From contig NZ_JAFKCT010000001.1 in the NCBI RefSeq assembly GCF_017254915.1, positions 1,116,001 to 1,180,000 of the forward strand: a stretch of 64,000 bases of DNA. The letters are read 5' to 3'. Below the pieces are notes generated by a model that had not been told where the DNA came from, searched no databases, and was given only the letters and a program-made list of their open reading frames with translations. Below are positions 10,264-19,306 of this stretch, piece after piece (the first letter of the stretch is position 1; the number at the start of each line of letters is the position of its first letter). The position numbers were made by a program, and so were the translations under genes. The stretch comes from Algoriphagus oliviformis. GTDB lineage: Bacteria > Bacteroidota > Bacteroidia > Cytophagales > Cyclobacteriaceae.

Positions 10264-11442
10264 ATGAAAACCCAAACCGGAATCTTTGCCTTTGCGCTAG
10301 CACTCCTTCTCCAAGTCCACTTCGCCCAGGCACAGGAAAACATGCTTTGCCAAGGTGCCTACTGGACCGAGGACGAAGCCAACGTCCACATGAAGCAGTG
10401 GGCAACCGAATGGACGACCCAGGCTGACTGGGAAAAGCGAAGCCAAACCATCCGCGAGGGACTCGTCAAGGGCATGATGCTGGACCAGATGCCCAAGCGG
10501 GATAGTCCCTTCAACACAATCATCCACAGCACTCGGGAGATGGACGGCTACATCGTCGAAAACATCGCCATCGAAAGTTTTCCGGGCTTCTACATCACGG
10601 GAAATCTATATCGCCCTTTGTCCAAGGAGCCTTTTCAAAAAAGCCCCGCCATCCTCTCCGTGCACGGACACGGCACCGATCCGCGCTTTGGTGAGAGCGT
10701 GCAAAAACGCAGCGCGGCCTTTGCCAGGATGGGCGCCGTCGTCTTCGCCTATGACATGATCGGCTATGGGGATTCCAAGCAGGTGGAGCACAAGATGCCC
10801 ATCGCGCTGACGATCCAAACCTACAATTCCCAACGGGTGATCGACTACCTCGTCTCCAGGCCCGATGTGGATCCCGATCGGATTGGCGTGACGGGCGAGT
10901 CAGGAGGCGGCACACAGACGATCCTGATCACGGCCCTTGACCCTCGGATCAAAGTCTCCGTGCCGGTGGTGATGGTCTCGGCCTATTTCTTTGGAGGCTG
11001 CACCTGCGAAAGCGGCATGCCGATCCACAAGAGCGCCCATCACCAAACCAACAATGTGGAAATCGCCGCGCTGGCGGTTCCCCGTCCCATGCTGCTGATC
11101 TCGGATGGCGGCGACTGGACCCAAAATACCCCGAGGGTCGAGATGCCCTACGTCCAGAAAGTCTATTCGCTCTACGATGCGGAAAGCAAGATAGACAACG
11201 TCCACCTGCCTGCCGAGCGCCACGACTATGGACCCAGCAAGCGTTTTGCCGCGTACAACTTCCTGGCAAACTACCTCGGGCTGAGCGCTGGGAAGATCTT
11301 GGTGAAAAACCAGTTTGACGAGGGCTTTGTCACGCTTTTGCCCAAAGAGGACTTGATGGTTTTCAATGAAAAAAATCCCGTTCCTGCCAATGCGTTGAAA
11401 GGTGACCAGGCGGTCGTTGACTTTCTTGGACTAAAACCCTGA
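10264..11442 (+). CDS. Secreted alpha/beta hydrolase, acetyl xylan esterase-like
   Basis: A 392-aa protein with a Sec signal peptide (cleavage near AQA-QE, residue 24). The alpha/beta hydrolase core shows SVHGHGTD (oxyanion region) and the nucleophile elbow GESGGG at Ser213. A late RHDYG segment is a candidate for the catalytic His. The architecture matches the Abhydrolase_7/acetyl xylan esterase group, usually found beside glycan-degrading enzymes, so removal of acyl groups from a polysaccharide is a fair inference. It stands 228 bp after the sulfatase and 31 bp before the phosphoesterase. Confidence 0.82.
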   Translation: MKTQTGIFAFALALLLQVHFAQAQENMLCQGAYWTEDEANVHMKQWATEWTTQADWEKRSQTIREGLVKGMMLDQMPKRDSPFNTIIHSTREMDGYIVENIAIESFPGFYITGNLYRPLSKEPFQKSPAILSVHGHGTDPRFGESVQKRSAAFARMGAVVFAYDMIGYGDSKQVEHKMPIALTIQTYNSQRVIDYLVSRPDVDPDRIGVTGESGGGTQTILITALDPRIKVSVPVVMVSAYFFGGCTCESGMPIHKSAHHQTNNVEIAALAVPRPMLLISDGGDWTQNTPRVEMPYVQKVYSLYDAESKIDNVHLPAERHDYGPSKRFAAYNFLANYLGLSAGKILVKNQFDEGFVTLLPKEDLMVFNEKNPVPANALKGDQAVVDFLGLKP

Positions 11443-11473
11443 TCTACGCTAAACCCCTTTCCTTTTCCAATCG

Positions 11474-12436
11474 ATGAGATTCCCCCATTGTGCGCTGCTG
11501 ACATCCGCCCTGTTGGTCGCCGGTTCCGCTTTTGCCCAAAAAAACAACACCGTCACCTTTGGCCTCTGCACCGACGTACACATCCCCACCATGCACGACT
11601 CGGAGGAGCGCATGACGGTGTTTATCGAGGCCATGAAAAAGCAAAACCCGGACTTCATCATCGAGCTGGGCGATTTTAGCATTCCAAAACCCGAGTACCA
11701 GAAGGCTTATGACATCTGGAATTCCTTTCCCGGGGAAAAACACCATGTGATCGGCAACCATGAGATGGATGGGGGCACTTCCCATGCGCAGGCCTTGGCG
11801 TATCGGGGCATGGATGCCGGCTACTATTCCTTTGACAAAAACGGCTTTCACTTCGTCGTCCTCGATGGCAATGACAAAATCGATCCCGACAGAAAAGGAT
11901 ACCAACAACTGATCGGCCCGGCTCAATTGGCCTGGCTCAAAGCGGATCTGGAAAAATCCCAATACCCTGTGATCCTTTTTTCCCACCAAGGGCTCTCCAT
12001 CTACCAAAGCCATCAGGAAACCTACGGAGTGGAAAACTACGCCGAAGTCCAGGCTTTGCTACAGGCGCACAACCGACTCCATCCGGAGCGGAAAGTCATC
12101 GCCTCCTTCAATGGCCATACGCATACCGACTACGCCGAAAACATCGACGGGATCTGGTACATCTCCACCACTTCCATGGCCTATCACTGGCTGGGAGAGG
12201 ACTACGAGCACCTGCGGTACAGCGAGGAAGTGGACAAAAACTACCGCTGGATCAAGTACACGGCACCTTTCAAGGAGCCGCTTTTCACCACGGTGACCGT
12301 CTCCTCCAAGGGCAGGATCAAGATCGCAGGAAAGAAGACCGAGTGGGTGGGCCCCTCTCCCTTTGAATTGGGTTTCCCGGAAAACCTCAAGCCCTATGTA
12401 CATCCGGAGATCAAAAAGAAGAAACTAAGGTTTTGA
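11474..12436 (+). CDS. Secreted calcineurin-like metallophosphoesterase
   Basis: A 320-aa protein with a signal peptide ending at AFAQ. All metallophosphoesterase signature blocks are present in order: DVH near residue 34, ELGDFS, GNHEMD, a SHQG segment and NGHTHTD. These coordinate two metal ions that hydrolyse phosphomonoesters or diesters. Together with the sulfatase and esterase just upstream it could strip charged groups from a substrate; that linkage is inferred from proximity only. The ATG at 11474 fits directly with the signal peptide. Confidence 0.88.
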   Translation: MRFPHCALLTSALLVAGSAFAQKNNTVTFGLCTDVHIPTMHDSEERMTVFIEAMKKQNPDFIIELGDFSIPKPEYQKAYDIWNSFPGEKHHVIGNHEMDGGTSHAQALAYRGMDAGYYSFDKNGFHFVVLDGNDKIDPDRKGYQQLIGPAQLAWLKADLEKSQYPVILFSHQGLSIYQSHQETYGVENYAEVQALLQAHNRLHPERKVIASFNGHTHTDYAENIDGIWYISTTSMAYHWLGEDYEHLRYSEEVDKNYRWIKYTAPFKEPLFTTVTVSSKGRIKIAGKKTEWVGPSPFELGFPENLKPYVHPEIKKKKLRF

Positions 12437-12589
12437 GCCGCTTTGGCGTAGGGCTATGGATAGCTCAGGCCAAAAGCTTTGGAGGCAAAATACTACGGAG
12501 GGGATAGTCCGTTCCGTCGGCTCATGGGTTTTCCATGTGGAGATGGTCGCTCCATTTCTTTCGATTTCATCACCTCCAAATCCGGAAAA

Positions 12590-14857
12590 ATGAACCTCAG
12601 ACCCGAATTTGTAGCCCTTAGCTTAGTCTTGGGTCTTTTTACTGCCTCCCTTTTTCTATCCTGCAAGCGGGAGTCCTCCGAAGCCACGGTACTTTCTGTT
12701 GCCGAAAAAGTCCCAGACGAAGCCTTTGTCCAAGAAGTCCACGAGGCCTTCTCTATCGGCGAAAACCCCGAAGACAATGAGGTCAGGGACATCTTTGTGG
12801 ATACAGACGACCAGGTTTGGATCGCGACGGCGGGAGGGATTTTTGTCAAGGCGAAAGGCTCCGCAGAATGGAAACCCGTCCTTGAAGGGGAAAGCCGCGG
12901 GCCAGCCTACGCCGTGGAGCAGGATTCAGACGGTAGGCTTTGGCTGGGGACTTGGGATGGGCTCTATAGTTTTACAAGCGGAAAGACGGCAAAAGCCGAG
13001 GGCTTGGAAGGGCCGATCTCCCAGTTGGCCGTGGCTGGTTCCGTGCTCTATGCGCTGGGACCTATGGGCATTTGGCAGAGGAAAGGAGAGGCTTGGGAAA
13101 AGCAGTCTTACGCAATCGCCCGATCGGTACGGGATGCCCTTGCCGACGAAAAGGGTAATCTATGGGTGGCGACAGATGCGGGGTTGTACCTCTGCTCCGA
13201 AGACTCCGCCACACTTTTCCAAAACACCGAGGAACTGATCAGCTGTTACGCCAAGGCACTTGCTTTTGGGTCGGAAGACGAGCTATGGGTGGGAGCGATG
13301 GGGGGCGTGTCGGTGAGGGAGTCGAATAAATTGAGCCATAACCTGACCAGCAAGGAGGGCTTGCCCTCGATTCATGTCCGGTCCGTATCCCGATCTCCCG
13401 AGGGCGTGATGTGGGTAGGCACGGAGGAAGGAGTAGTCCGGTATTTTCCGGATGGGAGCCATTCTTTGCTTTTCAGCCGTCGCTGGCTGACGGACGATCA
13501 GGTGAATCAGGTGGCCTTTGACCAGGCTGGTGATGCTTGGGTTGCGACGCAAAATGGAGTCAGCCACATCCGAAAGTATTCCATGACCTTGGCCGAGAAG
13601 CAGCGTCATTTTTACTCCGAACTCATGGCCAAACACATGCGCGATCCCTGGATCTGCGGAGTGCTGCGCCTGGAAGTGCCTGGCGATACCTCTACTTGGG
13701 AACACTCCGATGACGACAACGACGGGGAATATACCGGCGGCTACCTGGCGATGGAAAGTTTTCGCTATGCGGTCACCCAAGACCCCGATGCGCTGGACAA
13801 AGCCCGAAAGGCTTTCGGATTTCTGAGGCTGCTCTACGAGGTGACCGGTACGGATGGGCTTTTCGCCAGAACCATCGTGCCGACCGATTGGACTTATCTC
13901 CACGATCCTAACCGGACCTACACAGAAAGGGAATTGGCCGAGCGGCTAGTCGAAGATCCACGCTACAAGCCCGTGGAGGAGCGATGGAGAGTCTCTGCGG
14001 ACAAAAAGTGGCTGTGGAAAGGCGATACCAGCAGCGACGAGATGACTGGGCATTTCATGAGCTACTTTTATTTCTATGAGTTTGCCGCGACGGAAGAGGA
14101 CAAGGAAGCGATTCGCGCCCATGTCTCCAAGCTCATGGACGCGGTGATCCGCAACAACTACAACCTGATCGATACGGATGGCAAGCACACCCGCTGGGCC
14201 GTGTGGTCGCCGGATCAACTGAACGGTGATCCGGATTGGGCTTCCGAAAAGGCGATCAATTCCTTCGAAATGCTGGCTTACCTGAAGTTTGCAGCGGCGA
14301 TCACGGGCGATGAAAAATATGAAAAAGAATACCGCAGGCTGATCGAAGAAGAAGGGTACTTGGAAAATGCGGCTCAGCTCAACCACAAGAATCCCGCTTG
14401 GAAGATCTACTTTGACCTGACCATGGAGGGGTACTTATTTCCCATCCTCCTGAAATACGAGCAGGATGCGGAGATCCGCAAAGTCTATCGGCACCTCGCG
14501 GACGAATGGATCGGCATCCAGACTGAGGGCGAAAACCTGATCAACAACCTGAGCTATTCCCTAGCTACCGGAAAGAAGGTCAACGTGCCCCAGACCGTTT
14601 CTTTCCTGAGGGAGACCCCGCTGGACTTGGTGGATTGGCGGATCGACCACAGCAAGCGCGAGGACGTGCAGCTGGTCCATGCGCCTATTTTGGAAGAAAT
14701 GCAGATCTCCGAGCTGCCGCCTCCCGCGATCCGCGCTACCGTCCGCTGGGACAAAAATCCCTGGGCGGCCATCCAGGGTAATCCCACGCAGGTGCGGGAA
14801 CCTGTTTTCTGGCTTTGGCCCTACTGGATGGCGAGGTATCTGGAGATGATTGAGTAG
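12590..14857 (+). CDS. Lipoprotein: two-component-regulator-type beta-propeller fused to a C-terminal helical domain
   Basis: A 755-aa protein. The ATG at 12590 is chosen over an in-frame TTG at 12479 because it starts a signal peptide with lipobox LFLSC. Residues from about 50 to 330 contain Reg_prop-like propeller repeats of the type DxxGxLWxGT (for example DSDGRLWLGTWDGL and EGVMWVGTEEGV). Such propellers normally form the sensor half of hybrid two-component systems, but no transmembrane or kinase part follows. Instead the C-terminal 400 residues look like an alpha/alpha-barrel (FGFLRLLYEVTG, NSFEMLAYLKF), as in some glycan-active enzymes. I do not recognise the C-terminal family, so enzyme versus binding protein is open. 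Confidence 0.75.
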   Translation: MNLRPEFVALSLVLGLFTASLFLSCKRESSEATVLSVAEKVPDEAFVQEVHEAFSIGENPEDNEVRDIFVDTDDQVWIATAGGIFVKAKGSAEWKPVLEGESRGPAYAVEQDSDGRLWLGTWDGLYSFTSGKTAKAEGLEGPISQLAVAGSVLYALGPMGIWQRKGEAWEKQSYAIARSVRDALADEKGNLWVATDAGLYLCSEDSATLFQNTEELISCYAKALAFGSEDELWVGAMGGVSVRESNKLSHNLTSKEGLPSIHVRSVSRSPEGVMWVGTEEGVVRYFPDGSHSLLFSRRWLTDDQVNQVAFDQAGDAWVATQNGVSHIRKYSMTLAEKQRHFYSELMAKHMRDPWICGVLRLEVPGDTSTWEHSDDDNDGEYTGGYLAMESFRYAVTQDPDALDKARKAFGFLRLLYEVTGTDGLFARTIVPTDWTYLHDPNRTYTERELAERLVEDPRYKPVEERWRVSADKKWLWKGDTSSDEMTGHFMSYFYFYEFAATEEDKEAIRAHVSKLMDAVIRNNYNLIDTDGKHTRWAVWSPDQLNGDPDWASEKAINSFEMLAYLKFAAAITGDEKYEKEYRRLIEEEGYLENAAQLNHKNPAWKIYFDLTMEGYLFPILLKYEQDAEIRKVYRHLADEWIGIQTEGENLINNLSYSLATGKKVNVPQTVSFLRETPLDLVDWRIDHSKREDVQLVHAPILEEMQISELPPPAIRATVRWDKNPWAAIQGNPTQVREPVFWLWPYWMARYLEMIE

Positions 14858-14989
14858 TCCATAGTAGATAGTCTATGGTCCATAGCTGATACGTCTCTGA
14901 AGTTTTGAACTCTAGCGTTATGTTATCTCCTAAATGACCTCTCAACTTCGTGACGCCCGTCATTCAGGGTGTCCAAAGTGACACCGGAT

Positions 14990-15014
14990 TGTCAGGTCGA
15001 GCGGAGTCGAGACC
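14990..15014. repeat. Copy of an interspersed 25-bp repeat
   Basis: The reverse complement of this 25-mer aligns with 51029-51053 (about 18 of 25 positions; shared core TCGAC..CGCTC....CTGACA). It resembles the TCGAC/CTGACA spacer repeats common in Bacteroidota intergenic DNA. The surrounding gap (14858-15103) also holds an imperfect palindrome CCATAG-N8-CTATGG near 14867. Confidence 0.4.
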
Positions 15015-15103
15015 TTCTTCATACCACAGATAACACTCTACGTAACTAGTTTCGCCTTCGATTCCGGTCGGAAATTGATTGCCAGTCTTTTGGCGTTGAG
15101 CCT

Positions 15104-16042
15104 TCAGCGAATGGGGATTTGTAGCAGTTCCCAGGCAAACTCCTTGGGTTCTTGGCTGGGTATCTCGTGGGTTGATTTGTCAAACCAGACCAGCTCCTTC
15201 ACCGGAGCTTTCAGCTGCTCGTAGTAGATGCCCGTCACCTTGGAATTTGAAACGAGGTCCTTTCTGGCTATAAAAAAATAGGCTGGGCACTTCAGTTCCG
15301 GGGCGCTTTCGATGAAGTTCACCTCGGAGGCTTTCATGAAGAGGTCAAACCAGGTTTTGTCCCAAGTTTCGAAAAGGTGCATGGGATAGGTCTTCGGAGT
15401 GACTTTGACCCCGCTGAAATGTGCCGTCCATTTCCGTTGGTAGTAGAGTTCTTTCCAATTGCGAAAAGGAATTTCTATGTCGGCGAGCTCTTGGATGGCG
15501 AGGGTATTTTGCTCCTTCTCGGCCAGTTCCCGGATCGTGTCCAACGTGAGTCTTTCCGAAAGTGCCGGGGCTACGATTCCTGAAACGTGGACATAGGCCA
15601 AGAGCTTTTCCGGATGGTTTTTGGCATATTCCAGGCCCAAATACCCACCCCAGGAAAACCCAACGAGCAGGAGTTTCTTTCGTCCAAACTTTTCAAGCAA
15701 GTAGTCTACGACCTCTTCCGTGTCCCGATGAAACAATTCAGGTGTCAACGGTACAGGCGAGGGATTCCAAGCCAACGTATTTCCGGTTTCCCGCTGATCC
15801 CATTGCACGACGAGGAAGTCATCCTGAAGTTTGCTTACGACAGATTTCAGGTAAGGCCTGGAACTAAACCCCGGCCCACCGTGCAGAAACAACAAAATCG
15901 GCTTGGAGGAGTCTTTGGTGTCTACCTCGATATACTGGTTGATCCCGCCGATGGCCGCTCCGTCCTTGGTGTGGATGGCTTGCTGGGCGAAAGAGGTGGC
16001 GCAAAGTAACAGCAGGAATAAAAGGGCGTTAAGGGCCTTCAC
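15104..16042 (-). CDS. Secreted alpha/beta hydrolase, proline iminopeptidase-like (S33)
   Basis: A 312-aa protein. The start is GTG at 16042, giving a clean signal peptide ending at SFAQ. The fold shows HGGPG (oxyanion hole), GFSWGG (nucleophile Ser), and STHEIP near the C-terminus as the likely catalytic His region. HGGPG with GxSWGG is characteristic of the proline iminopeptidase/prolyl aminopeptidase branch of family S33. It has no clear operon partner; the next gene on the same strand begins about 650 bp upstream. The specific substrate could also be an ester or amide. Confidence 0.83.
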   Translation of the reverse strand: MKALNALLFLLLLCATSFAQQAIHTKDGAAIGGINQYIEVDTKDSSKPILLFLHGGPGFSSRPYLKSVVSKLQDDFLVVQWDQRETGNTLAWNPSPVPLTPELFHRDTEEVVDYLLEKFGRKKLLLVGFSWGGYLGLEYAKNHPEKLLAYVHVSGIVAPALSERLTLDTIRELAEKEQNTLAIQELADIEIPFRNWKELYYQRKWTAHFSGVKVTPKTYPMHLFETWDKTWFDLFMKASEVNFIESAPELKCPAYFFIARKDLVSNSKVTGIYYEQLKAPVKELVWFDKSTHEIPSQEPKEFAWELLQIPIR

Positions 16043-16072
16043 TATGTAGTGATCTCGTTAAATGGTGAATTT

Positions 16073-16693
16073 CTATTCTTTTCTTTCTATTCTCTGTTCC
16101 GTCGTATTGTTCTCGAGATCAGAATATCTTACTGTAAAAAACTTATCGTTAAATTCTATAATTTCAAAACAATCACAGCACGAGCATATGGTGTCTGGAG
16201 TTGGATAAAATTCTGTTTTATCTGTAGAAAAATTGTGAATCACAATTTTTGAGAATGAATTTATGAGTGTTTCATAAACACCTATTTCATTCTTTGTGTC
16301 GAGATAAAAAGGATAATCTCCGAGCCATTTATCGTCTCCATTTTTTTTGTTGATTACTCGAAGCTGTTCAGGGTTTTCTGATCCTTGGCCGCGATGTTTT
16401 ATAAGAACGTAGTTGACGAAATCAGCTCCCAGTTCGGTATAACCTTGTGAATTGTCTTTATATCTTATGTCAAGTACAATTTTATCACCATTCCCTAAAG
16501 TCAAAATTATAGCTTTAAACAATGAGTCGCTGATATAATCAATCGAAGCGCTATTGGTTAATTGACGGCTAGAGTCTGTGTGATTTCGAAAGTTTTCGAT
16601 GAGAAAATCGGCTTTTTCGCTATCTCGTTCACTCAGTTGACCAAACGAAGTAGTCGATATGAAGCTCAATAGTATAAAAAGAACTGTTTTCAT
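16073..16693 (-). CDS. Hypothetical secreted protein
   Basis: A 206-aa protein with a signal peptide (cleavage near SFG-Q, residue 19) and no family I recognise. It contains a Cys cluster CSCCDC in the C-terminal third that might bind metal or form disulfides. Its base composition is clearly more AT-rich than that of its neighbours, and it is flanked by accessory genes, which hints at later acquisition. It is 30 bp from the stop of the S33-like hydrolase on the same strand. Confidence 0.7.
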   Translation of the reverse strand: MKTVLFILLSFISTTSFGQLSERDSEKADFLIENFRNHTDSSRQLTNSASIDYISDSLFKAIILTLGNGDKIVLDIRYKDNSQGYTELGADFVNYVLIKHRGQGSENPEQLRVINKKNGDDKWLGDYPFYLDTKNEIGVYETLINSFSKIVIHNFSTDKTEFYPTPDTICSCCDCFEIIEFNDKFFTVRYSDLENNTTEQRIERKE

Positions 16694-16759
16694 TTTGGAA
16701 TCGTGCTATAGCCGCAATTGAGGGTGTTTTTTTATGTTCACTAAAATGATTTCTGAAAC

Positions 16760-18277
16760 TCAATGCTCCTCAGGCAAGCAAGGGATTCCTTCCCTCGCAT
16801 CTGGCCCAAAATGCGGCTTGATCCGATATTCCTCAATCGCCTTTTCAACGTCAGCGTCTTTCATCTGATAGTCCGGCGTGTAGCGCAACTCGTCCCAGTA
16901 GGTAGAGCGGGGATCCTCAAAACGTCGGTCGCCGGTTTTTTCCATCCAGGCGAGCAGCTGCTGCCTGAGCTGGCTTTTTGTCTCTGCGAAAGCCGGGTTG
17001 CCCGCTAGGTTTTTGAGCTGGTAAGGGTCGGCGACCACGTCGTAGAGTTCTTCCTCGGGTCGGGTGCCAAAGGCCAACGAAAAGTAATCCGGTTGGTTGG
17101 CGGCTGCTTTTCCCTCCAGCTCCATGATCAGAAACTTCGTGATGGAGTGGTCGACGTCCCCGTACTGTCCGACGGACTGGTGGACGCTGGGGTCACCTGC
17201 GGGATTTCGCTCCGGCATGGTATTCCAGATGTAGAGGAAGCGCTCGTTTCTCACCGCACGCATGGGATAGCTCAGGTCGCCCTTTCGCACATTTGCATGG
17301 CGCTCCCGCTCGAGATAAACCTGTTTTCTATCCTGCTTTTCCCCAGCAAGGAGCTTCCAAAGCGACTGTCCGCTCATCCCCTGCGGGGTTAGGTTGGCAG
17401 CTTCGAGGAAGCTCGGGGCGAAGTCTGCGAAGTTGACAAAGTCCTCGACCACCGTTCCGGCTTTGACCTTTTTTGGCCAGCGGATAGCCAGTGGGAGCCT
17501 TGCTCCGAAGTCGTAGAGGTTTGCCTTGGCGCGGGGGAAAGGCATGCCGTTGTCGCTGGTCATGACAATGATGGTGTTGTCCAGTTCGCCCATTTCCTCC
17601 AGCATGCGGATCAGCTGCCCGCTTTCCCGGTCAAAGCGCTCCACCTCGAAGTAGTAGTCCAGGATGTCGTTTCTCACGCAGTCATTGTCGGGGAAAAATC
17701 CAGGAACCGGCACGTCTTCCAGCTTCATGCCCGTGTGGATTCCGGTATTGGGCACATAGTCCCGGTGCGGATCGGTGCTGCCAAACCAAAAGACAAAGGG
17801 CTTTCCCTCGGGCCTTTCGGCCAGAAAAGCCTTGAAGTCGGGATAGCTTTTTCCAGCGGGATTATGCTCTAGGCCGGAGACTTTGAAGTCGCCCGGCCCC
17901 CAGCCTTTGCGGGAGGAGCCGGTGAAGTAGCCCGCTTCGCCGAGGAGGCTGACGTAGGTTGGGTATTGGGAGGGCCACTCGGGCCAGAGGTTGCCGCCGC
18001 TCTCGATCTCATGCGGGTAGCGACCGGTGAGGATGGATGCCCGCGAGGGGGAGCAGGACGGGGAGGAGGTGAAGGCCTTGTGGAAAAGCGCCCCTTCCCG
18101 CGCCAGACGGTCAAACGTCGGAGTCCTCACCACAGGGTCGCCGTACACGCCAGCATGGGAATAAGACCAGTCGTCGGCGATCAGAAAGAGGATGTTGGGC
18201 GGGGTTTCTTGGGGAGATTCGGAGGGAGTTGTGCTGAAAAGGCTAAAAAGCAGTAACAAAAAAGGTGTGAGGATCAT
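16760..18277 (-). CDS. Secreted sulfatase (Cys-type, heparan N-sulfatase-like)
   Basis: A 505-aa arylsulfatase-family enzyme with an N-terminal hydrophobic signal. The formylglycine motif is CSPSR at Cys75, metal residues lie in IADDWS near residue 34, and TSDNGMPFPRAK is in the middle. Overall architecture is close to the sulfamidase/heparan N-sulfatase group (S1 family), but substrate cannot be fixed from sequence. Its upstream region does not look like a native promoter region: 21 bp before the start codon begins a duplicated piece of the GH25 lysozyme gene, so its promoter may have been displaced. Confidence 0.92.
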   Translation of the reverse strand: MILTPFLLLLFSLFSTTPSESPQETPPNILFLIADDWSYSHAGVYGDPVVRTPTFDRLAREGALFHKAFTSSPSCSPSRASILTGRYPHEIESGGNLWPEWPSQYPTYVSLLGEAGYFTGSSRKGWGPGDFKVSGLEHNPAGKSYPDFKAFLAERPEGKPFVFWFGSTDPHRDYVPNTGIHTGMKLEDVPVPGFFPDNDCVRNDILDYYFEVERFDRESGQLIRMLEEMGELDNTIIVMTSDNGMPFPRAKANLYDFGARLPLAIRWPKKVKAGTVVEDFVNFADFAPSFLEAANLTPQGMSGQSLWKLLAGEKQDRKQVYLERERHANVRKGDLSYPMRAVRNERFLYIWNTMPERNPAGDPSVHQSVGQYGDVDHSITKFLIMELEGKAAANQPDYFSLAFGTRPEEELYDVVADPYQLKNLAGNPAFAETKSQLRQQLLAWMEKTGDRRFEDPRSTYWDELRYTPDYQMKDADVEKAIEEYRIKPHFGPDAREGIPCLPEEH

Positions 18278-18297
18278 AGCGGGTTTTTGTCAATGTC

Positions 18298-18472
18298 CCT
18301 TAAAGTAAGGGGAATCCGACTTCTGCGCAAGGAAGGAACTATCCAGGAATCACCAGCGACTGCAGGTATTCGCTCCCATCTTGAAACACATTCAAGTCTA
18401 TGCGTTCGCGTATGCCGGGAAGACGGCCCTTTTCGGAAAACTGCCAAATCTCCCAGTCTTGGGTCTGTGGCT
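18298..18472. repeat. Duplicated 3' end of the GH25 lysozyme gene plus flank (upstream copy)
   Basis: About 175 bp align without gaps at a constant offset of 834 bp to 19132-19306, which is the last 45 or so codons of the GH25 gene plus 41 bp of its downstream flank. Inside the coding part most differences are synonymous on the minus strand (for example CTG/TTG, ATC/ATA, stop TGA/TAG). The copy therefore derives from a functional, diverged lysozyme allele and is not simple slippage. The non-coding part is more diverged. Confidence 0.85.
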
Positions 18473-18495
18473 CCTCGAAATTTGCAATTTCGAGG
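18473..18495. repeat. REP-like hairpin, left of the transposase
   Basis: A perfect 10-bp stem (CCTCGAAATT / AATTTCGAGG) with a TGC loop, 45 bp before the transposase start. A hairpin of the same design lies on its other side, as expected for REP elements mobilised by a REP-associated tyrosine transposase. Confidence 0.65.
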
Positions 18496-18539
18496 ACATA
18501 TCACTAGATCTTTAATCTGATTTTTTAGACGGTTTTTTT

Positions 18540-19070
18540 ATGGGGAAGGAATATGCAGCCAAAGACCGGGGGGCGGTTCACTTTGTTACCTTCACGGTTC
18601 ATCAGTGGGTAGATGTATTTACCCGAAAAGCGTATGTTGAAGTATTTTTGGAAAGCCTCCGCTATTGTCAAAAAAACAAGGGGTTGGAAATCTTTGCTTG
18701 GGTAATCATGAGTAACCACTGCCATTTGATCCTCAGGGCAAAAGATGAAAATCTACCAGATGTTATTCGCGATTTCAGGAAATTCACCGCTAAAAAAATC
18801 TTCAAAGCTATTCAAGAAAACCCACAAGAAAGCCGAAAAAAGTGGCTGGAAATGACTCTTACTTTTGAGAATCAAATTTGGTTTTGGGAAAAAGGATACC
18901 ACGGAGAGGAGATTTATTCAAGGTCTTTTTTTGAAACGAAAGTCAATTACATCCATGAAAATCCAGTTCGAGCGGGTATTGTGGAAAAACCTGAAGAGTA
19001 TCTATTAAGCAGTGCAGGGGACTTTTTCGGAGTTAGGGCAGGAGCCCTGGACTTGGTTTTTTTTGGGTAA
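18540..19070 (+). CDS. REP-associated tyrosine transposase (Y1/HUH)
   Basis: A 176-aa Y1_Tnp-domain protein. The HUH motif is HCH at His60 and His62, and the nucleophile is Tyr137 in KVNYIHENPVRAG, the conserved C-terminal block of this family. Such proteins nick single-stranded DNA at REP hairpins and usually sit as single-copy domesticated genes. Palindromes at 18473-18495 and 19100-19124 flank the gene. Outside them lie two diverged copies of the same lysozyme fragment. Composition is more AT-rich than the neighbours. The upstream bases are T-rich and no Shine-Dalgarno is visible. Confidence 0.92.
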   Translation: MGKEYAAKDRGAVHFVTFTVHQWVDVFTRKAYVEVFLESLRYCQKNKGLEIFAWVIMSNHCHLILRAKDENLPDVIRDFRKFTAKKIFKAIQENPQESRKKWLEMTLTFENQIWFWEKGYHGEEIYSRSFFETKVNYIHENPVRAGIVEKPEEYLLSSAGDFFGVRAGALDLVFFG

Positions 19071-19099
19071 GTATGCTGGATTGCAAATCCTTTGATAAG

Positions 19100-19124
19100 T
19101 TCTCGAGGTTACAAACCTCGAGAA
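19100..19124. repeat. REP-like hairpin, right of the transposase
   Basis: A perfect 11-bp stem (TTCTCGAGGTT / AACCTCGAGAA) with an ACA loop, 30 bp after the transposase stop. It shares the CTCGA foot and T(T)-loop-AA top with the left hairpin and could also terminate the transposase transcript. Confidence 0.65.
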
Positions 19125-19131
19125 GCGGATT

Positions 19132-19306
19132 CCTTAAAGTAAGCCGAATCCCACTTCTGCGCAAGCGGAGACTCACCCGGGAATCACCAGCGACTGCAGG
19201 TATTCGCTCCCATCTTGAAACACATTCAGGTCTATGCGTTCGCGGATGCCGGGAAGACGGCCCTTTTCGGAAAACTGCCAGATCTCCCAGTCCTCGGTCT
19301 CCGGCT
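19132..19306. repeat. Native copy of the duplicated lysozyme 3' end
   Basis: This is the in-place counterpart of 18298-18472. It covers 41 bp of downstream flank and the final coding part of the GH25 gene (19173-19306). Direct repeats of this size around the transposase could recombine and delete it. Confidence 0.85.

Noticed and set aside
12479-12589. TTG start of the propeller lipoprotein at 12479
   Set aside because: It would bury the signal peptide and lipobox inside the protein; the ATG at 12590 exposes them.
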